From contig NZ_JADHZD010000005.1 of NCBI RefSeq assembly GCF_020102855.1, positions 62,001 to 126,000 on the forward strand: a stretch of 64,000 bases of DNA. Reading direction: 5' to 3'. Made by a program: the position numbers and the translations under genes. The notes beneath the pieces are model-generated. The model had not been told where the DNA came from and did no database searches. It saw only the letters and a program-made list of their open reading frames with translations. Of the stretch, positions 24,085 to 32,202 are shown piece after piece. This DNA is from Nocardioides lacusdianchii. GTDB lineage: Bacteria > Actinomycetota > Actinomycetes > Propionibacteriales > Nocardioidaceae. Positions within the stretch are counted from its first letter, which is position 1. Each line of letters begins with the position of its first letter.

Positions 24085-25433
24085 ACCGCTTCCGCAGGCG
24101 CCCGGTCGTCCTGGCCGCGCTCGCGTCGCTCGCTCTGGGCGGCTGCGCGACGAGTACGCCGGACGCGCCCGGCACCGCGACCACCGGCGTCACCTCCGCG
24201 GCCGAGGAGGTCGCTGCCGGCACCGGCATCTGGGACGCCACCACGGTCCACGACATCTCCGTCGAGGTCGACGAGGAGGCCTATGCCGCGATGATCGCGA
24301 CGTATGAGGAGACGGACGAGAAGGAGTGGATCGAGGCCACCGTGACGATCGACGGCGAGGTCGTCGAGCGCGCCGGGCTGCGGCTCAAGGGCAACTCGTC
24401 GCTGCGCAGCGTGAGCGCCGACGCCGAGCCGACCGACCTGCCGTGGCTGATCCGGCTCGACAAGTTCATTGACGGCAATTCAATCGACGGATGGACCGAG
24501 CTCGTCGTCCGGTCCAACGCCTCCAAGACCGCGCTCAACGAGGCGCTGGCGCTCGACCTGCTCGCCGAGGCGGGGCTGGCGAGCGAGCACGCGGTCGCGA
24601 CATCGTTCAGCGTCAACGGCGCCGACGCGCGGCTCCGGCTGGTCGTGCAGCACCTCGACGAGCGGTGGGAGGAGGAGAACTTCTCCACGCCCGGCCTGCT
24701 CTACAAGGCCGAGGCCGGCGGCGACTGGTCGTGGCGCGGCAACGACCCGGACGCCTACACCGACGTCTTCGACCAGGAGACCGGCGACGACGACCTGACG
24801 CCGCTGATCGAGTTCCTCGACTTCATCAACAACAGCACCGACGAGGACTTCGCCGCCGAGCTGCCCGAGCGCCTCGACGCGCAGGCCTTCGCGCGCTACC
24901 TCGCCTTCGAGGAGGTCGTGGAGAACTTCGACGACATCGACGGCCCCGGCAACAACGCCTACCTCCGCTACGACGCCACCACCGGCGGCTTCACCGTCGT
25001 CGCGTGGGACCACAACCTCGCCTTCGGCACCTCGCCGGGAGGCGGTGGCTTCCCGGGCGGCGGCGTCCCCGAGGGCGGCGAGCGGCCGGAGGGGATGCCG
25101 ACCGATCTCCCGTCGGACCTCCCGTCCGACTTCCCGGAGGGGATGCCAGAGGGGATGCCCGAGGGCGAGCGTCCCGAGGGGATGCCGGAGGGCGGTCCCG
25201 GCGGGATGCGCGGCGGGTCCAACGTCCTCGTCGAGCGCTTCACCGCCTTGGAGGAGTGGGCCGACCTCGTCGAGCAGGCCAAGGCCGACCTGGTCGAGGA
25301 GCTCTACGACAGCGGCTACGCCGAGCAGGTCCTCGACCGGTGGGTCGCCGTGCTCACCGAGCAGGCCGGCGACCTCGTCGACGCAGCGACGGTCGAGGAG
25401 GAGGCCGACGCCATCCGGGCCGTCATCAGCTGA
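24081..25433 (+). CDS. CotH-family protein kinase-like lipoprotein
   Basis: A 450-residue lipoprotein with lipobox LALGGC (Cys22). The CotH kinase-like core has RLKGNSS (about 95-101), LVVRSNASKTALNEALALDL, the catalytic-type DDIDGPGNNAYLR and VVAWDHNLAFG with its metal-binding Asp. A 60-residue low-complexity insert of Gly, Pro, Met and Glu (PEGMPEGMPEGE) follows at about 318-380, then a helical end. CotH proteins phosphorylate surface proteins in Bacillus spores. Location outside the membrane and the partner VTC gene suggest phosphotransfer at the envelope. Confidence 0.88.
   Translation: MNRFRRRPVVLAALASLALGGCATSTPDAPGTATTGVTSAAEEVAAGTGIWDATTVHDISVEVDEEAYAAMIATYEETDEKEWIEATVTIDGEVVERAGLRLKGNSSLRSVSADAEPTDLPWLIRLDKFIDGNSIDGWTELVVRSNASKTALNEALALDLLAEAGLASEHAVATSFSVNGADARLRLVVQHLDERWEEENFSTPGLLYKAEAGGDWSWRGNDPDAYTDVFDQETGDDDLTPLIEFLDFINNSTDEDFAAELPERLDAQAFARYLAFEEVVENFDDIDGPGNNAYLRYDATTGGFTVVAWDHNLAFGTSPGGGGFPGGGVPEGGERPEGMPTDLPSDLPSDFPEGMPEGMPEGERPEGMPEGGPGGMRGGSNVLVERFTALEEWADLVEQAKADLVEELYDSGYAEQVLDRWVAVLTEQAGDLVDAATVEEEADAIRAVIS
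25033..25218 (+). repeat. Tandem PEGM-type repeats inside the CotH gene
   Basis: The DNA repeats units such as GAGGGGATGCC encoding Pro-Glu-Gly-Met, with a PSDLPSDF stretch in the centre. Such repeats can vary in number by slippage. Confidence 0.6.
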
Positions 25434-26133
25434 CGGCCGGGAACTCCTTCATCGCGTGGTCGGCGATCTTCTTCATCATGTAGCCGTCGATGCCGCCACC
25501 GACCAGGCCGCCGGCGAACGGGATGCCGCGGCCGAAGCGGGCGAGCACCTTCTCGCTCACCCCGCGCATGAGCCGGAAGCCGACCGCCTTGTTGACGACC
25601 ATCAGCGCCGCGGGCGGCAGGCCCTTGAGGGCGTACGCCGTCACGCGGCTCCCGGCGCTCTGCATCCCCGCCTTCTTCAGCACCTCGTCGGAGTCCGAGC
25701 CGACGAGGGTGAGCAGCACCGCGGTGCGCACGCGCGGCTCGGAGATGTCGTACCCCCGCAGCGTCGCGACGGTGCCAACCATCCGGACGGCCTGGAGGTA
25801 GAACTCGGCGACGTTGACCGGCAGCGAGACCGGCATCGTGACGAAGCCACCCAGCCCGGTGGCGAAGCCGCCGACCGCACCGAAGAACGTCGTCGATCGG
25901 GCCACGGCGGCGATCGCCTTCTCGCGGTCCCCGCCGGCCTTGGTCAGCGCGCGGTCGGCCACCTCGCGGACCGGGTCGATCGGGCCGCGGCCCTCGAGCC
26001 CGACGTCGATGAGCATCTCGACGAGGCGGTCGATGGCGCCCGGGTCGGGGCGCGGGTCGTCGGCGGCGTCGAGCGCGGCGCGGGTCTTCTTCGTCTCGTC
26101 GCTGCCCGGGGTGAGGAGGTCCTTGAGTCCCAT
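25426..26133 (-). CDS. EcsC-family protein
   Basis: A 235-residue protein of the EcsC type. The N-terminus is charged (MGLKDLLTPGSDETKKTRAA), followed by a long hydrophobic stretch with GAVGGFATGLGGFVTMPVSL and FYLQAVRMVGTVATLRGYD, and an end with FAGGLVGGGIDGYMMKKIAD. EcsC proteins are found beside ABC exporters or in membranes, with no settled function. It converges with CotH (8-bp overlap) and follows copA. ATG 26133 is preceded by TACTCT with 6 nt, so it is probably transcribed from its own leaderless promoter. Confidence 0.8.
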   Translation of the reverse strand: MGLKDLLTPGSDETKKTRAALDAADDPRPDPGAIDRLVEMLIDVGLEGRGPIDPVREVADRALTKAGGDREKAIAAVARSTTFFGAVGGFATGLGGFVTMPVSLPVNVAEFYLQAVRMVGTVATLRGYDISEPRVRTAVLLTLVGSDSDEVLKKAGMQSAGSRVTAYALKGLPPAALMVVNKAVGFRLMRGVSEKVLARFGRGIPFAGGLVGGGIDGYMMKKIADHAMKEFPAVS

Positions 26134-26139
26134 GCGCAG

Positions 26140-26145
26140 AGAGTA
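26140..26145 (-). promoter_or_regulatory. -10 box TACTCT for leaderless ecsC-like start
   Basis: TACTCT on the minus strand, 6 nt before ATG 26133; no Shine-Dalgarno site. Confidence 0.4.
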
Positions 26146-26210
26146 GGGACCACCCGGTCGCGCGGGCACACCCCGTGGAGCCTGCGCTCTGCCGAGCGGA
26201 AGCCCAAGCC

Positions 26211-28442
26211 TCAGGCGATCGACGACCGGAAGCCCCGCAGCCGCAGGCTGTTGGTCACCACGAAGACGCTCGAGAAGGCCATCGCCGCTCCGGCGAGCAT
26301 CGGGTTGAGCAGCCCGGCGGCGGCCAGCGGCAGGGCGGCGACGTTGTAGGCGAAGGCCCAGAACAGGTTGCCCTTGATGGTCCCCAGCGTGCGGCGCGAG
26401 AGCCGGATCGCGTCGACCGCGACCAGGAGGTCGCCGCGCACGAGGGTCAGGTCGCTGGCCTCGATCGCCACGTCGGTGCCGGTGCCCATCGCGAGCCCGA
26501 GGTCGGCCTGGGCGAGCGCGGCCGCGTCGTTGACGCCGTCGCCGACCATCGCGACGACCGCACCGGACGCCTGGAGCCGCTGCACCTCGGCCACCTTGTC
26601 GGCCGGCAGCACGTCGGCGATGACCTCGTCGATGCCGACCTGGGCGGCGACGTGGCGGGCGGCGGCCTCGTTGTCGCCGGTGAGCAGCACGGGCGTCAGC
26701 CCGAGCTCGCGCAGCCTGGCCACGGCCTCGGCGGAGGTGGGCTTGACCGTGTCGCCGACGACGATGACGCCACGCGCACGGCCGTCCCAGCCGACCGCGA
26801 CGGGCGTACGCCCCTGGGCCTGCGCCGCACTGACCGCGTCGACGAGCGACGGCGGCAGGTGCTGCGACCACTCCTCGAGCAGCCGCGGGCGGCCGACGAC
26901 CACCGCGTGGCCCTCGACGACGCCCTGGACGCCGAGGCCCTCGCGGTTGGCGAAGTCCTCCACCGGTCCAGGGGACTCGACCGAGGCCGCGATGGCCCGG
27001 CCGACCGGGTGCTCGGACGCCGACTCGAGCGCGGCGGCGAGGCGGCGTACGTCGTCCGCGGACTCGCCCTCGGCGGCCACCACCTCGTGGACGGTCATCG
27101 CGCCCGTGGTCACGGTGCCGGTCTTGTCGAGCACGATGGTGTCGACGCGGCGGGTCGACTCCAGCACCTCGGGGCCCTTGATCAGGATGCCCAGCTGGGC
27201 GCCGCGGCCGGTGCCGACCATGAGCGCCGTCGGCGTGGCCAGGCCGAGCGCGCACGGGCAGGCGATGATCAGCACCGCGACCGCGGCGGTGAAGGCCGCC
27301 GTGGCCCCCGCCCCGCTGCCGAGCCAGAAGCCGAGCGTTGCCACGGCCAGGCCGATGACGATGGGCACGAAGACGCCGGAGATCCGGTCGGCGAGGCGCT
27401 GCACCTCGGCCTTGCCGTTCTGCGCGTCCTCGACCAGGCGCGCCATCTGGGCGAGCTGGGTGTCGGCGCCGACGCGGGTGGCGCGCACGACGATCCGCCC
27501 GCCGGCGTTCAGGCACGCGCCGACCACGGTGTCGCCGGGGCCGACCTCGACGGGCACCGACTCTCCGGTGAGCATCGAGGCGTCGATCGCGGAGCTGCCC
27601 TCGACGACCTCGCCGTCGGTGGCGACCTTCTCGCCGGGGCGTACGACGAACTCGTCGCCGACGACCAACTGGTCGGTCGGGATCCGCACCTCGCGACCGT
27701 CCCTCAGCACCGCGACGTCACGCGCGCCGAGCTCCATCAGCGCCCGCAGTGCCGCACCCGACTGCCGCTTCGAGCGGTGCTCGAGCCAGCGCCCGGCGAG
27801 GATGAAGGTGGTCACGCCGGCGGCGGCCTCGAGGTAGATGTTGGACGCGCCGTCGGTCCGGTCGATCGAGATCCGGAAGGGGTGCGTCATCCCCGGCTCC
27901 CCGGCGGTGCCGAGGAAGAGCGCCCACAGCGACCAGCCGAAGGCCGCGAGCACGCCGACCGACACGAGGGTGTCCATGGTGGTCGCGCCGTGGCGCAGGT
28001 TGGTCCACGCGGCGCGGTGGAAGGGCAGCGCGCCCCACACGACGACGGGCGCGGCCAGGGCGAGCGAGGCCCATTGCCAGTAGGTGAGCTGCAGCGCCGG
28101 CACCATCGCCATCGCGATCACCGGGACGCTGAGCGCGGTGCTGACCAGCAGCCGCTGGAGCAGCGGGTCGCGCTCGGGAGCGGCGTCCTCGGCGGGGGCG
28201 TCGGGCGGGGTCGGCAGCGCGGCGGCGTAGCCCGCGGCCTCGACGGTCCGCAGCAGGTCGTCGGTGGAGACGGAGCCGGGGTAGGAGACCTTCGCCTTCT
28301 CGGTGGCGTAGTTGACGGTCGCGGTGACGCCATCGAGCTTGTTGAGCTTGCGCTCGATGCGGTTGGCGCACGACGCGCAGGTCATGCCGGTGATGGCCAG
28401 CTCGACGTCGGCGAGCGGCTCGGTGGTCGACTCAGTGGTCAT
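26211..28442 (-). CDS. copA: Copper-exporting P1B-type ATPase
   Basis: A 743-residue heavy-metal ATPase. One N-terminal HMA domain has GMTCASC (Cys22, Cys25); CPC lies near residue 395 in IIACPCALGL; the actuator TGES, the phosphorylation DKTGT near 440, SEHPVG and GDGVNDAAAL follow. This is the P1B-1 pattern for Cu(I) export across the inner membrane. ATG 28442 overlaps the upstream secreted protein by 11 bp. It is the last gene of the csoR-copZ operon and is presumably induced by copper through CsoR. Confidence 0.94.
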   Translation of the reverse strand: MTTESTTEPLADVELAITGMTCASCANRIERKLNKLDGVTATVNYATEKAKVSYPGSVSTDDLLRTVEAAGYAAALPTPPDAPAEDAAPERDPLLQRLLVSTALSVPVIAMAMVPALQLTYWQWASLALAAPVVVWGALPFHRAAWTNLRHGATTMDTLVSVGVLAAFGWSLWALFLGTAGEPGMTHPFRISIDRTDGASNIYLEAAAGVTTFILAGRWLEHRSKRQSGAALRALMELGARDVAVLRDGREVRIPTDQLVVGDEFVVRPGEKVATDGEVVEGSSAIDASMLTGESVPVEVGPGDTVVGACLNAGGRIVVRATRVGADTQLAQMARLVEDAQNGKAEVQRLADRISGVFVPIVIGLAVATLGFWLGSGAGATAAFTAAVAVLIIACPCALGLATPTALMVGTGRGAQLGILIKGPEVLESTRRVDTIVLDKTGTVTTGAMTVHEVVAAEGESADDVRRLAAALESASEHPVGRAIAASVESPGPVEDFANREGLGVQGVVEGHAVVVGRPRLLEEWSQHLPPSLVDAVSAAQAQGRTPVAVGWDGRARGVIVVGDTVKPTSAEAVARLRELGLTPVLLTGDNEAAARHVAAQVGIDEVIADVLPADKVAEVQRLQASGAVVAMVGDGVNDAAALAQADLGLAMGTGTDVAIEASDLTLVRGDLLVAVDAIRLSRRTLGTIKGNLFWAFAYNVAALPLAAAGLLNPMLAGAAMAFSSVFVVTNSLRLRGFRSSIA

Positions 28443-29373
28443 GGCCGCCCTCCTCCCCATGATCGGTGGTGGTGCTGCCGGGCACGCCGGACGCCTCGAC
28501 GGTGAAGGCGGCGGTGCGGACGGTGCCGCGGTGCTGGAAGTCGAGGAAGAGGCGGTACGTCCCCGGGGTCGGGAACGCGGTCGCGAAGTCGATCCCCGGA
28601 CCGGGCGCGCCCTCCTCGGGGTGCACGTGGAGGTAGCCAAGGTCGCCCGAACGGATCGCGACGAGGTGGCCGAAGGCACCGAGGTAGGGCTCGAGGTCGG
28701 TGACGGGCTCCCCGTTGAGCTCAATGCTCGTGGTCAGCACGGTGTCGGCGCCCGGAGCGGTGTCGCCCTCGAGGGAGACGGTGTAGGTGCCCTCGTCGGT
28801 CTCCAGCTCCGCCGTGCGGGTGTCGGCAGGAAGGTCCTCGGGCGTGAAGTCTCCGGACACGGCGACGTCGTCGGCCAGGGTGAGGCCGTCCCAGCCCTCA
28901 GGCGTGAAGTCGGCGACGACGCGCCACACGCCCGGCGTCAGGCGTACGTCCACCGACCAGGTGCCGGTGGCGGCGTCGAGCCGCGGGTGCACGTGCTGGA
29001 AGCCCGTCAGGTCACGGCGTATGACGATGAGGTGGAGGTCCTTCTCGTGCTCGCGGGTGTAGTCGAGCAGCGGCCGGCCGCTGGAGGTGAGCACGCGGAA
29101 GTCCAGCCGGGTGGTCCCGGCGGGCAGCGTGCGCTCGGCGAGGTCGAGGGTGAAGCCGTCGGCGCGGGCGGTCAGCCCGCCGACGTCGGCGACGGCCGTA
29201 GGGCCCTCGTGACCCACGTGGTCGGCCGCGGCAGTCTCGCCGTGGTCGGCCGTGCCCTCGTGGGCGACCGGTTCGGCCTCGACCGGTCCGGCCAGCCGGC
29301 CCCCGCCCCAGGCCACCGCGAAGGCGACGGCCAGGGCGGTGACGAAGGCGGCCACGCGCAGCGGCGTACTCAT
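28432..29373 (-). CDS. Exported His-rich protein of the copper operon
   Basis: A 313-residue protein from ATG 29373, with AGGAG 5 nt upstream (a GTG one codon earlier has worse spacing). One N-terminal membrane or signal helix (about 7-25) is followed by a His-rich segment (DHGETAAADHVGHEG), two beta-rich units with FQHVHP and LGYLHVHPEE, and a His-rich end (DHGEEGGHDH). These His clusters suggest copper binding outside the membrane. It sits between copZ and copA, overlapping copA, so a periplasmic or surface copper scavenger is inferred. The domain family is uncharacterised. Confidence 0.75.
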   Translation of the reverse strand: MSTPLRVAAFVTALAVAFAVAWGGGRLAGPVEAEPVAHEGTADHGETAAADHVGHEGPTAVADVGGLTARADGFTLDLAERTLPAGTTRLDFRVLTSSGRPLLDYTREHEKDLHLIVIRRDLTGFQHVHPRLDAATGTWSVDVRLTPGVWRVVADFTPEGWDGLTLADDVAVSGDFTPEDLPADTRTAELETDEGTYTVSLEGDTAPGADTVLTTSIELNGEPVTDLEPYLGAFGHLVAIRSGDLGYLHVHPEEGAPGPGIDFATAFPTPGTYRLFLDFQHRGTVRTAAFTVEASGVPGSTTTDHGEEGGHDH

Positions 29374-29395
29374 CACTTCTCCTCGCGGGGCGCGG

Positions 29396-29599
29396 TCACG
29401 CCAGCACGTAGCCGGCTTCCTCGACGGCTGCCTGGACGGCGGCGTGGTCGAGGGGGGCGGTGCTGGTGACGGTGACGGCTCCGGTCTCGACGACGACGTC
29501 GACGGTCTCGACGCCCTCGAGCTCGGAGATCTCCTCGGTGACCGAGGCGGCGCAGTGGCCGCAGGTCATGCCGGTGACGGTGTAGGTCTCGGTGGTCAT
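29396..29599 (-). CDS. copZ: CopZ-like copper chaperone
   Basis: A 67-residue single HMA domain with the metal-binding GMTCGHC (Cys12, Cys15) and the usual beta-alpha-beta layout ending EEAGYVLA. It would carry Cu(I) in the cytoplasm to CopA. GGGAG lies upstream of ATG 29599. It is the second gene of the copper operon after csoR, with a 29-bp gap. Confidence 0.93.
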   Translation of the reverse strand: MTTETYTVTGMTCGHCAASVTEEISELEGVETVDVVVETGAVTVTSTAPLDHAAVQAAVEEAGYVLA

Positions 29600-29628
29600 G
29601 TGGTGTCTCCCGTGTCGGTGGTGGGGGC

Positions 29629-29931
29629 TCAGGACTTCACGAGGCGTGCGATGGCCTCGGAGGCCTCCTTGAGCTTCTGCTCCTGCTCGGCCCCGCCCTG
29701 GCGGGCGGCGTCGACGAGGCAGTGGGCCATGTGGTCGTCGAGCAGCGAGAGCGCGAGCGCCTGCAGCGCCTTGGTCGCGGCGGAGACCTGGGTGAGGATG
29801 TCGATGCAGTACTTCTCCTCCTCCACCATGCGCTGGATCCCGCGGACCTGTCCCTCGATGCGGCGCAGCCGCTTGAGGTGGGCATGGACTGCTGCGTCGT
29901 TGCCCTCGAGGTGGCCGTGCTGCTCGCTCAT
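29629..29931 (-). CDS. csoR: Copper-sensing repressor CsoR
   Basis: A 100-residue CsoR/RcnR-type helical repressor. The Cu(I) ligands are all present: Cys42 (KYCIDIL), His67 and Cys71 (DDHMAHC). The helix LKRLRRIEGQVRGIQRM carries the DNA-binding Arg residues. It represses the operon csoR-copZ-secreted protein-copA from the operator just upstream, releasing DNA when copper binds. TATATT lies 6 nt before ATG 29931, suggesting a leaderless mRNA. Confidence 0.95.
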   Translation of the reverse strand: MSEQHGHLEGNDAAVHAHLKRLRRIEGQVRGIQRMVEEEKYCIDILTQVSAATKALQALALSLLDDHMAHCLVDAARQGGAEQEQKLKEASEAIARLVKS

Positions 29932-29937
29932 GTCTCG

Positions 29938-29958
29938 AATATACCCCTAGGGGGTATA
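29938..29958 (-). promoter_or_regulatory. CsoR operator overlapping the -10 box
   Basis: TATACCCC-TAG-GGGGTATA (29940-29958) is a perfect 8+3+8 palindrome of the known CsoR type. The minus-strand -10 box TATATT (29938-29943) overlaps its end, so bound CsoR would block the promoter. Confidence 0.85.
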
Positions 29959-29970
29959 AAAGACAAGCGT

Positions 29971-30020
29971 CGTGAGTCCTGCCGTTCACCCGTGGGGGTG
30001 TATTTCGGCGCGGACTCACG
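29971..30020. repeat. 9-bp inverted repeat in a divergent region
   Basis: CGTGAGTCC (29971-29979) and GGACTCACG (30012-30020) pair perfectly across 32 bases, between csoR and the LuxR-type gene. A looping operator or chance pairing. Confidence 0.3.
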
Positions 30021-30141
30021 CGGGTCTCACGCTCGGCTGGCGCTCCGACCGATCAGGCACACCTACAGTGGCCGGGACGGTCTGGGGGGCGTCGAGGTCG
30101 CACGGACGTGCGGTCCTCCTCACCCACTGTCAGGACTCTCC

Positions 30142-30759
30142 ATGATCATCCGCGTTGGCCTCCTCGGCGGCGACGAGCTCGTCCGCCGGGGTCTGGAGAG
30201 CATGCTCCGCACGCTGGGCGGCTTCGAGCTCGGCAGCTTCAAGGACCGGATGCGCGCCCCGATCGACATCGCGCTGATCGAGACCTTCGGCACCCCGCTC
30301 GACGACACCACGCTCTCCCGGGCCGTCGCCGACCCCTTCATCAGGCGCGTCGCGGTCTTCACCTGGAACCACCACCCGGGCCTGGTCGACGACGTGCTCA
30401 GCGACGGCGTCTCCGGCTACCTCGGCAAGAGCCTCACCGCGATCCAGCTCGGGCGCGCGCTGCGCGCGATCCACCTCGGCGAGGCGGTCGTCGCCCCGCC
30501 GCTGGGCGGCCACGCCGGGGGCGGGAACCGGGTGCCGAGCGAGGCCGACATCCTGACGACCCGCGAGCGCGAGACCCTCGGCCTCATCGCCACCGGCCGC
30601 AGCAACGACGAGATCGCCCAGGAGATGCGGATCTCGCTCAACTCGGTGAAGTCCTACATCCGCAGCGCCTACCGCAAGACCGGCGTGCAGAGCCGCAGCC
30701 AGGCCGTCCTGTGGGCCGTCAACCACGGCGTGCGCGCGGACGTGCTCGAGAAGGTCTGA
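30142..30759 (+). CDS. LuxR-type regulator with atypical receiver (Glu at phospho-site)
   Basis: A 205-residue protein: a receiver-like N-domain (1-115) and a LuxR/FixJ HTH (about 135-200) with TTRERETLGLIATGRSNDEI and SLNSVKSYIRSAYRKTGVQS. The phosphoacceptor position in IDIALIETFG is Glu47, and the acidic pair is reduced to GGDE, though the GYLGKSL lysine remains. It is a paralogue of the protein at 43335, which keeps Asp50. Constitutive or phosphorylation-independent action is inferred. No kinase is nearby. Confidence 0.82.
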   Translation: MIIRVGLLGGDELVRRGLESMLRTLGGFELGSFKDRMRAPIDIALIETFGTPLDDTTLSRAVADPFIRRVAVFTWNHHPGLVDDVLSDGVSGYLGKSLTAIQLGRALRAIHLGEAVVAPPLGGHAGGGNRVPSEADILTTRERETLGLIATGRSNDEIAQEMRISLNSVKSYIRSAYRKTGVQSRSQAVLWAVNHGVRADVLEKV

Positions 30760-30767
30760 GCCTCCGC

Positions 30768-31595
30768 TCAGGCGAGCGGAGCAGGGCGTACGCCGTCGCG
30801 GTCGGGGAGGTCGGCCGGGCGCGTCCACTCGCCGCGACCGATCAGCACCTCGCGCAGCACGTCGGGTCGGTCGGTGATGATCCCGTCGACGCCGGCGTCG
30901 AGCAGGGACCGCATGGTGTCCGGGTCGTCGACGGTCCACACGACCACCCGGATCCCGAGCTCGTGGGCGCGCGCGATGACGCGCTCGGAGTGGATCGGCA
31001 TCCGGCCCAGGCGCAGCGGCACGTGCGCGAACACCCCTCCGCCGGGGCGTACACCGACGGGGCGTACGCCGCCGCGCGAGCACGCGATGAGCGTCGTCAG
31101 CGAACGCCAGCCGAGCGCCGTCGTGACGCCGGGCGCCTCGTCCTGGAGGCGGCGCAGCCAGCGGCTCCACGCGCCGGCGACCAGGATCCGCTCGGCCCAG
31201 CCGGGGTGCTGGGCGAGCAGCCGCGCCATCGCCCCGACCGACGGCTCGTCCTTGAGGTCGATGGCGAACCTCGCCAGCGGAAAGGCCGCCATCGCCTCCA
31301 CGAGGGTCGGGATGCGGTCGGTGCCGTCGACGCGGAGTCGGCGCAGGTCGGCAAGGTCGAGGTCGGCGATGTCGCCGGGGTGTCCGGTGACGCGACGCAG
31401 GCTCGCGTCGTGGAAGCACACGAGGTGTCCGTCGCGGGTGGTGCGGACGTCGGTCTCGAGGTGGGTCAGGCCCAGGGACGTGGCACGCCCGAAGGCGGCG
31501 AGGGTGTTCTCGGGGGCGAGCGCCATGCCGCCGCGGTGGGCGATGGCGAGCGGACCGGGGTGGTCGCCGTAACGGATGTCGCCGTAGCTGGTCAC
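30768..31595 (-). CDS. Glycerophosphodiester phosphodiesterase
   Basis: A 275-residue GDPD-type TIM barrel: IAHRGG (catalytic His), APENTLAAF, THLETDVRTTRDGHLVCFHD (metal Glu and Asp, second His), FAIDLKDEP and the end VDGIITDRPDVL. It splits glycerophosphodiesters into glycerol 3-phosphate and an alcohol. No signal peptide is seen, so it is probably cytoplasmic. GTG 31595 has AAGG upstream. Confidence 0.9.
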   Translation of the reverse strand: MTSYGDIRYGDHPGPLAIAHRGGMALAPENTLAAFGRATSLGLTHLETDVRTTRDGHLVCFHDASLRRVTGHPGDIADLDLADLRRLRVDGTDRIPTLVEAMAAFPLARFAIDLKDEPSVGAMARLLAQHPGWAERILVAGAWSRWLRRLQDEAPGVTTALGWRSLTTLIACSRGGVRPVGVRPGGGVFAHVPLRLGRMPIHSERVIARAHELGIRVVVWTVDDPDTMRSLLDAGVDGIITDRPDVLREVLIGRGEWTRPADLPDRDGVRPAPLA

Positions 31596-31687
31596 GCCTT
31601 CAGGATGGGCTGCCCCGTCCGGGGTTGTCGCCCCGAACGGGGCCGTCCGGGCGAGTGTTCACCCAGGCTTCGTCGCCACGTCTCCGC

Positions 31688-32074
31688 TCAGGTGCGGTAG
31701 CCGCCCAGCAGCTCGGCCAGCCGCAGGTGCGGCTTCGCCTCGTCCTTGCGGCCCTTGCGCTCCAGGGCACGGCCCACCAGCAGGTGGGCGTACGGCTCGT
31801 TGGGGTCGTGCTCCAGCAGCTCGGTCGCCACCCGGATGGTGCCGTCGAGCTGGGCGGAGTGGAAGAGCGAGCGCGCCAGCAGCAGGCGTACGTCGGTGAG
31901 CTCGTGCACGACCTCGCCCGGGTCGTCGAGCAGCTCGGTGAGCAGCACGGCGGCCTCGCGGTAGGCACGCTCCTCGAACAGGGCCTGGGCCCGCACCCAG
32001 CGGTCGTGGACGGAGTCCTCGAGCAGCCCCGCGTGTCCGCGCAGCAGGTCCTCGAAGGGGGTGAAGTCGGTCAT
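31688..32074 (-). CDS. Tetratricopeptide-repeat protein
   Basis: A 128-residue helical protein with TPR-like units: ALFEERAYREAAVLLTELLD, ARSLFHSAQLDGTIRVATEL, and AHLLVGRALERKGRKDEAKP. ATG 32074 has AGGAG 6 nt upstream. It likely mediates protein contacts in the cytoplasm; common beside actinobacterial housekeeping genes. The upstream region holds four TCGATG repeats. Confidence 0.75.
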   Translation of the reverse strand: MTDFTPFEDLLRGHAGLLEDSVHDRWVRAQALFEERAYREAAVLLTELLDDPGEVVHELTDVRLLLARSLFHSAQLDGTIRVATELLEHDPNEPYAHLLVGRALERKGRKDEAKPHLRLAELLGGYRT

Positions 32075-32101
32075 CGTCGCTCCTCTCGTGTCGGCACCGG
32101 C

Positions 32102-32136
32102 TCGATGCCATCGATGTCGTTCGATGTCATTCGATG
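32102..32136. repeat. Four phased TCGATG repeats
   Basis: TCGATG begins at 32102, 32111, 32121 and 32131, spacing 9, 10 and 10 bases, about one helical turn. It lies upstream of the TPR gene start (32074) and downstream of the secreted-protein gene; an operator array is possible. Confidence 0.45.
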
Positions 32137-32202
32137 GTGCCTCGCCCAACGCCCCGGACGCGGGAGGCATTCCGCGGGCGCGCCGCGCCCGGTCGGCGAG
32201 GG

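Noticed and set aside
24081..29373. Copper link for CotH because of its Met-rich insert
   Set aside because: CotH and the copper operon converge and have separate promoters; only composition suggests it.
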